This document shows, one piece after another, positions 27,250 to 37,893 of a stretch of 64,000 nt of DNA. Source of the stretch: Zygaena filipendulae (Eukaryota > Arthropoda > Insecta > Lepidoptera > Zygaenidae); assembly GCA_907165275.2 (NCBI GenBank), contig CAJRBF020000001.1:186001-250000 (forward strand), in the 5' to 3' direction. The notes under the pieces were generated by a model that worked only from the letters and a program-made list of their open reading frames with translations, was not told where the DNA came from and searched no databases. The translations under genes and the position numbers were made by a program. The first letter of the stretch is position 1; each line of letters begins with the position of its first letter.

Positions 27250-30200
27250 CCGACAAATTTTTGTGGAAAATCTATTATTTTAATTTCAAACTCTTTTTTC
27301 AGTTTTGTAAGTAATGTATCTATATCCTGTATATTATTTGACATAATTAATCCATCATCTACCCATATTGCTAAGAGTAAAGTACAATTATCGTTTTTAA
27401 ATACTGACTTATCTGTTATTAACTGATTTAAACCACATTGCTTTAAAAAATCTACTAATCTTTTATTCCATTCATAAGGAGCTTGTCTTAATCCATAAAG
27501 AGATTTTTTAAGTTTTATTACAGACCCTGTTTTTTCTTCATAACCTTCAGGTAAAGACATATAAATATCTTGATCTAAATTAGCATAAAGAAAAGCGGTT
27601 TTTACATCAAATTGTTTCATGAACATGTTTTTATATTTACTGTAACTGAACAAAAATCTTAAAGTGTTTACCGATACCACTGGACTAAAAATATCATTAT
27701 AATCATTAATACTTTGTTCACATCCACGAGCCACTAACCGAGCTTTATATACATTATTATCTTTTTTAGTAAAAACCCATAAACTAGATAAAAGCTTTTT
27801 ACCTTTACATTCTTCTGGCTTTATAAATTCAAAAACATCGTTTTTCTTTAGTGATTTCTTTTCCTCTTCAATCGCCTGTAACCATTGATTTTTGTCATCA
27901 CTTGTCACTGCTTCCGAATAACACATGAGTACATAGTCATCATACCCATACCTTTTTGGAACTTTTCTTGTTCTTTTTCTTCTTTCTGTGAAGTCATTAT
28001 TTTGCTCTTCGTTATTTTCATTTAAATCTTCATGTTTAGGTGATAATTTTATTAAACTTGTTCGTGTCTCTTCTGTCTTCTGTGGTGAATTTAAGTCTAT
28101 GTTTTCAATTTTAATACTTGTATCATTTTCATCGTTGTTGTTGTTTTCATAAATCTCTGTAAATTCTAAAAAAGTTTTATTATTATTTTTCTCAATCATT
28201 GGCATAAATCTCACATCTCTTGATATTGTTATTGTTCTCTTTTGACTATCCCAAAGTCTATAACCATTTGAACTATAGCCAATCAAAGTTAATTTTTCAC
28301 TTCTTGGTTCTAATTTCTTTAAATATCCTTTTCTGTGTACATATACTTCTGATCCAAAAATTTGTAAGTATTTTAGATTTGGTGGTGTACCATTCCACAT
28401 TTCATATGGTGTTGAATCTTCTAGGGTAGAGGTAGAACTTCTATTACAAAGATATGTTGCTACATACAAAGCTTCACCCCACATTTCATTAGGTAATTTT
28501 GAATCTTGTAAAAGTGAACGAGTTTTATCCATCAAAGTTCTGTTTGCTCTTTCTATTTTTCCATTAAGCTGTGGTACATGTGGTGGTGAATAATTAAATT
28601 TTATTCCCTTTTCTTTTGCCCATTCTTTTAATTCAATTGAAGTGTTTTCACCAGCATTGTCACACCTTAGAATGTAGGTTTTAAGATTCCATTTATTTTC
28701 AAATTGTTTTATTTTATTTTTTATAACCTGAAAAATTTCTGATTTATTTTTAATTAATTGAACTTCCATATAATGAGTAAAATCATCCATTATAGCCACA
28801 TAGTATTTAAAACCATCCCATGTAGATAATATAGGACCGGCAATATCAAAGTGTATTATCTCCAACGGTCTTTTAGCTTGATATCTGTTGTTTTCAAAAG
28901 GTAATCTACTTTGTTTAGCGGTATTACAAATATCACATTTTATATCACATTCTGTGATGGATTTTAAAGATAGTTTTTCTAAACCTTTGCTCAAATTCTT
29001 TAATTTCTCAATATTTTTGTAACTTAAATGGCCTAATTTCCTGTGCCAAATCTTACAGTTATTTTCATCTTCAGCTAAATTACTGTTTAACACTAACTCT
29101 GGTGTTTCATTGAGTACATACAAACCATTTTCATTCTTCACACCGGTTATTGTTACATTTCCTTTTGTTGCATAAACTTTGTTATTTTTAAAGCTGACCA
29201 TTGCACCATTTTGTGTCATTTTATTAACTGATATTAGGTTTTTCGACAGTTGTGGGACATATAAAACCTCTTTTAAAATGAAATTCTTGAAGTGTACTTC
29301 ACCGATCAAAGTTGCTGTCATAATTTGTTCTTCTTTTGCACTATTAATGTTTATATTCACTTGTTGAGCATTTTTTAAATAAATTGTTTTGTTAACTAAA
29401 TGCGATGAACTTCCTGAATCAATAATAAACTGCTCCGTCACTGTGCCACAGACATCACTCATCATAAATGCTGCTTTATCTGGCTTATTTCTGTTGTGAA
29501 TTTGATTATTACCTGAAGTTCCAGGTCTAAAATAACATTGACTCGATACATGATTATTCTTCTTACAATATTGACACACTTGTTTATTTATATTGTAGTT
29601 GTTTTTCTTATTAGAGTAACAATTTTTAGCCAAATGTCCCTGTTTGTTACATATAAAACAGGTTATCTTCTTTTGTGAAACTTTAAATGCAACTTCAACG
29701 TTATCATTATTTGTTGGAATATTTTTGTTCTCTGCCAAAAGTCTTGATATTAAGTTTTGTAATGTCTTATCTTCTTTTGATGTGCTCTTCCAAGCGGTTA
29801 TAAAATTTTTGTACTCTATTGGTAAAGTTGACAAAATTCTTTGGATAAATTCATCATCTTCTATCTTGTGACCATAACTTTTTAATTTATATACTATGTT
29901 TTCCAATTTACTTAAATCTTGTGATACATCCGTAATTTCAAATTTAAAATATTCTTGAAGTAAAGAATCTTTTGCTTGCTCCAAATTTCCTTCATAGATG
30001 GATAATGATTTTTCATACATTTCTTTGGCCGAATCACACGACATAATCATTATTTTATTATTGTTACTTATGGATGACACTATAATCTTTTGCATTTTAG
30101 AATCTTTTTTCTCAAAATCTTTTTCACCACGTGGATCGCCGATTATGTAATCACATAACTGCATGGCTTTTAGTGTAATTGTCAGTTCGAATTTCCAGAG

Positions 30201-30260
30201 GTTATAATTCTGGAATCCTTCGAGTTTTTCGATATTTATTTCCTCCTTTTTTAAATCCAT
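27250..30260 (-). pseudogene. gag-pol: Copia 1 Gag-Pol, truncated in reverse transcriptase
   Basis: About 1003 residues of a Copia polyprotein, then 21 codons read from the repeat tail. Gag: LEGFQNYNLWKFEL start and two zinc knuckles (CFICNKQGHLAKNC, CQYCKKNNHVSSQC). Protease: FIIDSGSSSHL. Integrase: HRKLGHLSYKNI...CDICNTAKQ zinc domain, Asp in IHFDIAGP, Asp in LRCDNAGEN and Glu in GKIERANR. RT: YKARLVARGCEQ, QFDVKTAFLYANLDQDIYM, and active site LLAIWVDDGLIM (the usual YVDD is WVDD). The frame leaves the family near FPQKF and no RNase H follows. No stop interrupts the retained part. Confidence 0.92.
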
Positions 30261-30275
30261 GTTTTATTTAACTAC

Positions 30276-30287
30276 GCTCTGCTACCA
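30276..30287 (-). other. Copia 1 primer-binding site (initiator tRNA-Met)
   Basis: On the - strand TGGTAGCAGAGC directly follows the 5' LTR. It is complementary to the 3' terminus of insect initiator tRNA-Met (...GCTCTGCTACCA). Confidence 0.8.
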
Positions 30288-30454
30288 TGTGCGAATAAAA
30301 GGAGGAAATAGATTTTTAAATGTGTTTTTATTTTATTTTAATATGGAAACGATACGCACCCAGACGCCTTATTTTAGGAAGAGAGGTGACAGCTCACCAC
30401 AGACCAAATACCACAGACAATTTAATTTACTTTTTTTTATTGATTTACTTGACA

Positions 30455-31461
30455 TACGGCGTCGACATTCTAGTAATTATACCGGATTTTTCTAACTCAT
30501 CTAATTTCGTTTGTAGTTTTGCCCTATAAGCGTAAGATATTGGATAAGACCTATTAACTATTGGTATTTCGTCTACCATCTCTATCTTGTGTTCGTAACA
30601 ATTTGTTCGACCAAGTTGTTCCGAAAACACCGATGAAAACGATTTTAAAATTTGTTTTAAAGTTATTTTGTTTGTTTCGCTCAAATCACTACCGATTTTT
30701 ATGTTCGCGAAAATACTTTCGAAGTTTGAAGAATCGATACTGTTAACCGCGACGATGTTCCTTTGGAACAACTTGAAGAAATACTCTTTAGAGTCCTTAA
30801 CTATACACATGCCCTTTCGGCCCGCGCTCAAATCTATCACAACATTATTTAATTTCAACCAATCAAAACCGAAGATTAATGGACACACTAATTTAGGTAT
30901 GATTAAAAAGCTAGTCTCTATTATTAAATCATTAATTTTAACAGGTAGTAATACCACTTGTTGTATCTTGGAACTTTTTTGACCTAAAACACCCCTTATT
31001 TGAATAGCCTTTACTGGCATAACTGGTAAATTTGGATTTTTATTTTTAATTTCTACCCATAATTCCTCTGACAAACAAGTGATATCGCTTCCGGTGTCTA
31101 GAAGAGCCTCTACCTCAAAGGTAAAAATATTAACTAAAATTTCGCATCTAACGTTTTCTAACACCTCTACCTCCCTGCGCGTTTCGTTTAATACAGTTTT
31201 AACATCTGGTTCCGAGATAACTACACCGTGTTCTAACATATTTGGTTTGTTTTGCATATGCTCCACGAAACTATGTTTCATTTCGCTAAATCCGTATCCT
31301 AAACCTTCCCTATGAGTTTGTCCCTTTAACGCTATTGGTTTATAAAGTCCGTTTAGATTCTTCCCTAGCTTCTCTCCTGGACGCCATCCCATCTTGCGCA
31401 TTATTTCGTAACCTCGATTCCTTATACCGCTGACTACGACCGGAATCCTTTTCGTAGCCAT
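30455..31461 (-). pseudogene. pol: Gypsy A G-patch + aspartic protease + RT N-terminus
   Basis: About 335 residues from ATG 31461, which overlaps the gag stop in a TAATG arrangement, so re-initiation is plausible. Residues about 17-60 form a G-patch (RGYEIMRKMGWRPGEKLGKN...GLYKPI...REGLGYGF), an RNA-binding motif. The aspartic protease follows with LLDTGSDITCL (about 118) and FGFDWLKLNNVVID (about 197). The RT start is recognisable (CYEHKIEMVDEIPIVNRSYPI, LDELEKSGIITRMSTPYV) and then the Copia 1 LTR intervenes. A G-patch beside a retroviral protease is known in betaretroviruses, where it is C-terminal; here it is N-terminal. Confidence 0.85.
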
Positions 31462-32465
31462 TAATTGTTTAAATTTGTGGTGTTTTCTGATCCCTGCACT
31501 TCCTCTAAGCTAGCTGAAGTCATAGTTGATGTAGGTTTATTGGTTTTTACCTCGCTAGGTTTTTTCCAATCTTTCCTAAATTTATTTTGTATATCTCTCT
31601 TCCAACTATCGTTCGTAGTTGTTTTATAGTTTTGATATCTTGGAGTCCGTTTTTCTACGACCCTATTGTCGTCCATGGTCCTCAAGAATTTAGTTACTTC
31701 CGCGATAGTTTGATTTTTAGACCAAAACCACAAATCTTGTACGTTCGTAGGAAAATGTTTTATGATGTCCGATACTAAATCTTCTTCGGGTATTTGCCTA
31801 GTTAACATTTTTGCCTGACCGACTAACTTAATCAAATGATCCGTCATTTTTGGGCATTTTTCCATGTCCCATTTATTGTACGCGATTTCCCTACGAATTT
31901 TATCCTGTTCCGGCTTCCCCCAATACGTTTCTAAGAACTCTCGTTTAAAATCCGCGAAATTGAACCAAGCATCCTTGTATATTCTAGCCCAATCCTTCGC
32001 TTCCGATTTGAGACAGTCGATCGCTATCTGTACTTCGCGTCCCTTAGTGTCGCGGCGTTTGTCGAAATACGATTCTAAATCCTCTATGAACGTAACCGGG
32101 TGTGATCTATCTGGGTTATAAAACTTCGGTTTATCATGCTGTAGATTAGCAATGTCACTAACGTAAATGATTTTTTCTTGAACTTCGGGTTCAGAGTTTT
32201 CTAACGAATTTTCTAGGAATTTTTCCCCGTTTTCCTTAGATTGTTTTAATTCTTTGCCGAGAACGTCTATATTGTACTGCAATCGTTGCGTTGTACGTTG
32301 GATTAGTTTATAAAGATTTTCGTAAGCTTTCCCTTTCGCTAGGGGAGCCTTTAGACTCTTACTACATTTTCGTTTACGCGGTGGTTTGACGTTTCCCACG
32401 TCGACCAAAACCTCACTAGAATCACTATTTTCAGCGTCCGAACTATCGCCTTGTCGCTTACCCAT
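31461..32465 (-). CDS. gag: Gypsy A Gag, no zinc knuckle
   Basis: About 334 residues from the ATG at 32465 (MGKRQG), chosen because Gypsy B keeps the same initiator context; an in-frame ATG 13 codons upstream (32504) also exists. The N-terminus is acidic and then basic (KPPRKRKCSKSLK, a possible nuclear signal), followed by a coiled coil (about 60-105) and a retrotransposon Gag core (VTFIEDLESYF, CLKSEAKDWARI, FADFKREFLETYW, KIRREIAYNKW, DHLIKLVGQAKML). The C-terminus is basic and Thr/Ser-rich without a CCHC motif; the adjacent G-patch may supply RNA binding instead. No stop codons interrupt it. Confidence 0.82.
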   Translation of the reverse strand: MGKRQGDSSDAENSDSSEVLVDVGNVKPPRKRKCSKSLKAPLAKGKAYENLYKLIQRTTQRLQYNIDVLGKELKQSKENGEKFLENSLENSEPEVQEKIIYVSDIANLQHDKPKFYNPDRSHPVTFIEDLESYFDKRRDTKGREVQIAIDCLKSEAKDWARIYKDAWFNFADFKREFLETYWGKPEQDKIRREIAYNKWDMEKCPKMTDHLIKLVGQAKMLTRQIPEEDLVSDIIKHFPTNVQDLWFWSKNQTIAEVTKFLRTMDDNRVVEKRTPRYQNYKTTTNDSWKRDIQNKFRKDWKKPSEVKTNKPTSTMTSASLEEVQGSENTTNLNN

Positions 32466-32504
32466 TTTAAACGTTTTTAATTTTAATTGTTTTTTATTTA
32501 TCAC

Positions 32505-33186
32505 TTATCTCACTAATTTAAACGAACTAAAGAAATAAACTGATTTGAACTTCTAGATCGCGAAAGAAAATGTTTTATAATTATTAAAAGTTTTTACGTA
32601 TAATCACACTAACACTAGCTGATCGACCTTGGACAATTTAATCGGTTAAAGTTTATTTTCTCTCTGTTTAACGCTTCTATTCTTCAAGAGTTTTAACTTC
32701 AATATAAATTTTCATTCCCTAGCAATCTGCAAAGAAATGCAAACTTATAATACCCCCCCCTGACTTTTATAATGCAAACACTTTCAAGCCGATGTCCAAT
32801 CTCAAGACCTTTCCATTTTCACAAGCAACAATTTGTAGGGATTTTACCCCTACTTGAAATTTACTTTAACTAGCCATGAAGATCCCGATTTTACGTTAAT
32901 TTAATTTAACCTGATTAGGAATCCTGGTTTACTACGACATCAATTTGTAGAGTGTAACCCCTACGTCATTATGTTTAAATAGCCATGCATTTATTGAGCT
33001 AGGCCACTTGTATTCATTCTAGTCAACCATGCGATACGCTGTCGCGGTCGTTTATTCGTATGTAAGCCAACCATGCGATTCACTGTCGCGGTCGCTTTTA
33101 CATTTATGCAAGCCAACCATGCGATTCGCTGTCGCGGTCGCTTTTACATTTCTAACTTAGCCATGATCCTGGTCACGGCACCAATT
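32505..33186 (-). other. Gypsy A 5' leader with primer-binding site
   Basis: Non-coding sequence between LTR and gag. The element strand carries TGGTGCCGTGACC (33171-33183), three bases from the LTR, complementary to a tRNA 3' end GGTCACGGCACCA; the tRNA is not assigned. A C-rich run (32752-32761) occurs. The same leader is in Gypsy B at 61280-61934 with an extra repeat unit. Confidence 0.7.
33024..33162 (-). repeat. three tandem units in the Gypsy A leader
   Basis: Units begin CAACCATGCGAT at 33024, 33068 and 33114 (period 44 then 46 bp). The most conserved core is CAACCATGCGATNCNCTGTC followed by GCGGTCG. Gypsy B has four units, so copy number varies. The position between primer site and gag parallels the Su(Hw) array of Drosophila gypsy. 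Confidence 0.88.
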
Positions 33187-35898
33187 TGTAACTTACCCCC
33201 CCTCGCGCTACTTCCTCCGATCTACTTCTTACTACGATAATCTCTAATTTGACCTGATTGTCTAGTGGTTAGGACTCTAATTTCGTTGTGTGCAGTTACC
33301 TATGATTCTTTTAGGTTGAGATTGAACTATCGTCTTAGTATTTGCATCATAGTTTTTAGTTTGGTTAAGTTTATAGCTAAGATTCTAAAGTTAATACATG
33401 AACGATCTCTAATTTATGTCTAGCGAATACACGAACGATTTTAGACTAGTACACGGACGAATCCCTATTTTTATTGCTTTCGTGCGACCTCTCTCCTAAC
33501 TTTAGGTGGATGATCTATTTTTAATTCATCTATGTGGATGATCTACTTTTAGTTTATTTATGTGGATGGTCTAGTTTTGTTAGTTTGTTTGTGACGACCT
33601 GCCTCCCTAACATTCTATCGATGTTTTATCTATTAGTTTGTTTTCCAGCCTAATCTATTGGCTTGTAGGCTAAGTTTGGATAATCTTGACCCTCATGTTT
33701 GTCTATCTCTACAATCTGTTTTAGTTTGTGTTTGTCGGTTTAACCCCGGTCAACATCTCGTCAAAAGCTACCATTCCTGGCTCAGATGGCTCAGACATTG
33801 CCAGGACGCATAAATATATTTAATAAACCACCCAGACGATTCTATTCCAAGGTCGACCAGATTTTGTCCCCTCAGCATGACGCAAGCATTGGCCACAGGA
33901 ACCTCAAGTACTACGTGAAATGATTGTTGGCACTGCAACCAATCCCGACGTCAAACCGAAGGTAAGGCTTCCAGTTAATACATAAGTATTCGCCGGAAGG
34001 TGGTATAGCCCCTCCTGCGCTATTCCACGGTGATGACCATCCAGCACAATGCCTTCGTCACCTCCCCCAACCTGTTTCACAAGGTAGAGGATCATTCTAG
34101 ATGGTTACATCTAGAAGATCATTCACCAGCGTCCATTTCAGGAATCCAGTGAGGAGACTGTACGTCCCCAGTCCGAAGACTACCGCCGCGTTGGAGCCAT
34201 GGTGAGCCCTTGAATATGTGCCAGCCCGAAGACCAGGGTTGGGTGGGACCACCACAAACCAAACCCCAGCACAGTGATCCAAAATTGTATGTGTGTGTTA
34301 TCGGAGACCAATCTCTCCCTGGAACCTGGAACTTCAGCTGATGAACTCTCTGTCATACTGCAAGCAGTGAGGCCGTAGCCTAGCCGTAGCTGTAGAGTTG
34401 AATGGCTCTCTCTCCCCTGTGAACCCACTCGGGCATCCAACTCGTTCTGCCACATCAGAACATTGGCAAGCACATCGTGTTGAAAAACACAAAGGTTGCC
34501 GAGAATCTAGCGTCAGCGACGAGGTCGCCAACAGCCGATCCCCCAGCCTCTGCACAACGGTCTCGATCGCAAAGCGCAGGGATCTACGTAAGCATACATG
34601 TGGTTGCGAGTCACAGTAGCTCCAGTCTGTCTCCGCAGCCAGCAATCGAGCCACAGAGCGCATTGGCCCATCAGTAATGTTAATAATAAAAAGAAAGGTA
34701 AAACAGAAAGAAGAGCGAACAACCCTTCCCTGGTGTAGGAGAGGGCCGGCATCTCCAGTCAGCCGCATCGGTGATATGTAGATTGAATAACACGGAAGGC
34801 GTTGTTATTCAAGGTAAGGTACAAGGCGCACAACGAAACTCGTCACGGCGCAGATGACTCAAGGCGCGGATTTTTACCCATCTACGCCTTCATACGCTCG
34901 CGACGTGCAATGTCCAACCGTTCAAGATTAGAGTTCCGTTTGCTTCGAGCCTATTTGGTACTATGATTTGAAGATCCTTCCTCGTGACTAATGTTTTCAG
35001 GTCTACGCTCGAGATATCCTAACGGACGTCAAGTGCACTGACAGACCTTCGCACAAAAACATTAAACCACTCTGCGCTATCGCTCGCTCAACAAGACTAT
35101 TCGTAACGAACCGCCTTTTGTAATGATAAAAATCAATACAAATATTCTACTCAAAGCATCTCGTTCACGAGGCGCATCGGTCCACATACGCTTTCATGCG
35201 ACCACCAAGTATCACAATCGCGCATGCTCGCCTCTGCACAATGCAATCAGGACACAATGCGTAATGACGAAACTTCCAGGTCGCGTGTACGAATCCTTGC
35301 ACAAACCGATAAATCGTTCTGCGCGCAGACCGCTCGACCACGACGTACTTTGCATGAATATTATTTATTAAAAAATTTGTATGAGAAAATAAATTTTGTT
35401 TGATAAATGTGCAATAATATTATATTTATTGTCCCTTAGACGTTCCCTCCCCAGCGCATTCGTTTATTATTACACTATTATCAATTTACTTTCCCAACAA
35501 ACTTTTGTCGTCAGGACATTTTTTTACCTCCGTATTCCCCGTAGATATACGGCTCGTGGATACTGGCGGTGCGGTCGGCCCTGTATTCCGAGACGCCTGC
35601 ATGGGGGGATTCGCGTTTTCTAACTTGATCCTATACTCTTGAAACTTAACATACATTTGGAATTCCCTAATATAAGCGCTTTCCTTCATATAATATTTTG
35701 TCCTAACTTCCTTAGTTTAGGAGTTATTATTGATAAACGTACTATAATTTGTTTTTGATGTAATTTGTACCGCAATGTCCTCTAATATGTTTTAAATGTA
35801 ATTTTATAGGTGTATTTTATTATCTTCTATACTTTAATAATTATTTAAGATTTTAATTATAACCAAAAAAATTTTGTAGGACCTTATGGGTCGTCACA
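33187..35898 (-). repeat. Gypsy A 5' LTR (2712 bp)
   Basis: Begins TGTAACTTACCCCCC and ends GGGTCGTCACA in + orientation, the same bounds as 56171-58869 and the start at 61935. Its centre (about 33.75-35.3 kb) is GC-richer than the flanks and carries short frames on both strands; none is recognisable as a protein. The flanks are AT-rich, with a degenerate GTGGATGATCTA repeat near 33505-33570. Confidence 0.9.
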
Positions 35899-37206
35899 AT
35901 AGCAACACTTATTACCGTGAACGTTAAAATAAAAAATAACTTCGCTATTTTGTGACAAGTTTTAACTTTTTATGAACGCAACCGATAACCGTACACCTTT
36001 CAGAGATTTTTTTTTTAATTTTTTTTTAATTCTATGTTTTTTCGAAAAGACAAAGGAAATCAAATTCATACAGCTGAATTGCTAATAATTTTAGGTGGTA
36101 TTTGTGAGGGTTGTTTTACAATAAATATTTTTTTTGTTTTGTGTATGAATTTCTTATACCCACCAACCTTGATTTTTTACTTTTATTGTAAACAAAAGAT
36201 GAATCCGCAAATTAAAAACTCGCGATAGGTAAAACGTAATAAATTCAATTACGCTGATAAACGATAAATAAATAGTTGTCCTGGGTATCCTCACGCCGTT
36301 GATCGGTTATGGTCGAGCAACTTTAGCCGATACTTTGGCTGGTAAAACCTTTGTCTAATTCAGCATTACACTGAATGAACTTTAGGTAATCTTTGACCCA
36401 TCTGTCCGTCAACAAACGCGAGGGATCCCAGCACCTCCACCATAATGTCGCCACGCCACGGGGGGAATATAACTGATAACTCATTCTGGCATGCACGACA
36501 TCCTTATCACCATTAAGTAACTTATTACATATATCGGATGAACCTCTCGTGTACATTTCACACTAACGATATTACGATAATACTTTAAATCGAATCAGGG
36601 CTTTCTAACGTTTTACGTTCTTTACTCTGCCTGTACTGGCTACAGCTAGATACTTTAAGCCGCCGTGTACTCATTAGGCAGTCTACCTATCTGCACTGGC
36701 TACAGCTAGATACTTTAAGCCGCCGTGTTCTCATTAGACAGATCTATATTAATATTATACTAAAGCACCTGAAATGGCACCTAACGTCGAGACCACACGT
36801 AGCCTGAAGCTCACGCGTTGCGTATGTATTGCTGGTCAACTCAACGTCAGCCCGATGGGCCTTAGCCCTAACTGGCATCTTCCAAAACCCCTCACAGCCA
36901 GCCCAAACCACCGGATCCAATACGTCGGATCTTAACCCGAGCTGATACGACAGCTCCAGGGTCGCGTTACACAATTATTCACTTTAAGCTACGAGAGTTT
37001 CATCCGTCATGGTACAACGAGTTAGAGATGGCTATCACACAGTTATCCAATGATAAAATATCGGGACTCACCTGTGTACCTCTTCTCCCCGCGGTGAAAC
37101 AATAAAAACTGACAGAACGCTCTCTGCCTTCACCTACTCTCGCTACGTCATATACCGTCTACCCGCATGCTAACGTCAAAAACTGTTCTGTCAAAACAAA
37201 CAGGTA
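35899..37206. other. unassigned interval with a 60-bp tandem repeat
   Basis: No gene is recognised. Two units of exactly 60-bp period sit at about 36620-36740, both with ACTGGCTACAGCTAGATACT and AAGCCGCCGTGT. The left part (35899-36250) is AT-rich; the right part is of mixed composition. A short - strand frame at 36744-36974 has no recognised similarity. The interval ends at the BEL copy 2 LTR; AGGTA (37202-37206) would be its target duplication, but the other flank is not visible. Confidence 0.45.
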
Positions 37207-37710
37207 TGTGAACGCTCCTTCTGATGGCCTGGAGAACCGGTAGGTATGTAAGCACCCAGTATTGGCAACCAGCAAATAAATTCCGAACCTATAACCAAAT
37301 GCAAGGCGGACTTACTTGACTGACACCAAATGATCGGCTCCCAGGTGGTCTTCTTCAATGTGCGTTCACGCCGCAAGCTTCTACGGCGGAAGCCGCGGAC
37401 AAGCGTACAAAATGGCGACAAAGCAGTGTCCAAGCGTGCCACACAGGCGACTCTCGTCGCGCTTGTTCACCAAATTTAAAGCACCACACAACTTAAATAA
37501 ATAGTTCACCAAGCGTGCGGTGGGCATGCGTCCATGAAAAGCTGTGTATTCGAGGGTTGAAAGCAAACACCAAAGGGTCACTCCAGAGTCCGGCACTCGC
37601 GAGCGAAGCTAACGCAGAGCAGCACATACACCTCAGTACACAGTCGGAAACACACTCGTTGGCTCAGCCGGCGCAAGCATGAGCCAAAAAAACGAATGCA
37701 ACGCCGCCAT
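37207..37710 (-). repeat. BEL copy 2 3' LTR, left part
   Basis: Matches 14299-14800 with scattered substitutions (for example GCTCCTTCTGATGG for GCGCCTTCTGAAGG). It is split by Gypsy D at 37710, where the LTR sequence GCCGCCAT stops. The second part is 43648-43774. The two parts add to 627 bp after removing the 4-bp duplication, in line with 625 in copy 1. Confidence 0.9.
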
Positions 37711-37793
37711 TGTAGGGACGTCTTAAGGCGAGCGAATGGAAACAACCACTCTTGTTAAATGATCGTTTAATACTGTCAACATACACCACTTCA
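37711..37793 (-). repeat. Gypsy D 3' LTR (83 bp)
   Basis: Very short LTR, with perfect partner at 43565-43647. Confidence 0.88.
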
Positions 37794-37893
37794 CCTCCGG
37801 GGGTGAAAAGAAAAAAAATGAATACTTAATCTATACATTTTTTTGGTTTCATATTTATTACAAAAATTGAACTCTTAAAATTATGAATATTCG

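Larger units (their letters stand above)
27250..30454 (-). mobile_element. Copia 1, 3'-truncated, inserted in Gypsy A
   Basis: A Ty1/Copia element on the - strand. Its 5' end is preserved: primer site and a putative short 5' LTR (30288 to about 30454). The RNase H domain and 3' LTR are missing, replaced by the (AAAT)n-tailed sequence. The right junction falls inside the Gypsy A RT frame, so it inserted into that element. The LTR end is set by the first TTGACA before Gypsy coding resumes and is uncertain by about 15 bp. Confidence 0.75.
30455..35898 (-). mobile_element. Gypsy A, long-LTR Ty3/Gypsy element, 3'-truncated
   Basis: Retained parts in element order: a 2712-bp 5' LTR (35898-33187), primer site, leader with tandem repeats, gag, and a G-patch/protease/RT-start frame cut by Copia 1. 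The rest of RT, RNase H, integrase and the 3' LTR are absent from the window. Gypsy B (56171-64000) belongs to the same family and keeps the parts missing here. Such long LTRs are known from Woot, Osvaldo and Ulysses. Confidence 0.88.

Noticed and set aside
30272..30290. CTCTGCTACCA resembling a tRNA 3' end
   Set aside because: Only the terminal bases match; it is the Copia primer-binding site, not a tRNA gene. The same applies at 52245-52256.
33024..33162. The regular 44-46-bp units as a CRISPR array
   Set aside because: The spacers are themselves similar, there are only three or four units, no cas genes are present, and the context is a eukaryotic retrotransposon leader.
34334..34768. A 144-codon frame on the - strand inside the long Gypsy LTR, present in all three LTR copies
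   Set aside because: Frames of similar length occur on the opposite strand in the same GC-richer block, there is no recognised motif, and near-identity of the LTRs explains its preservation.
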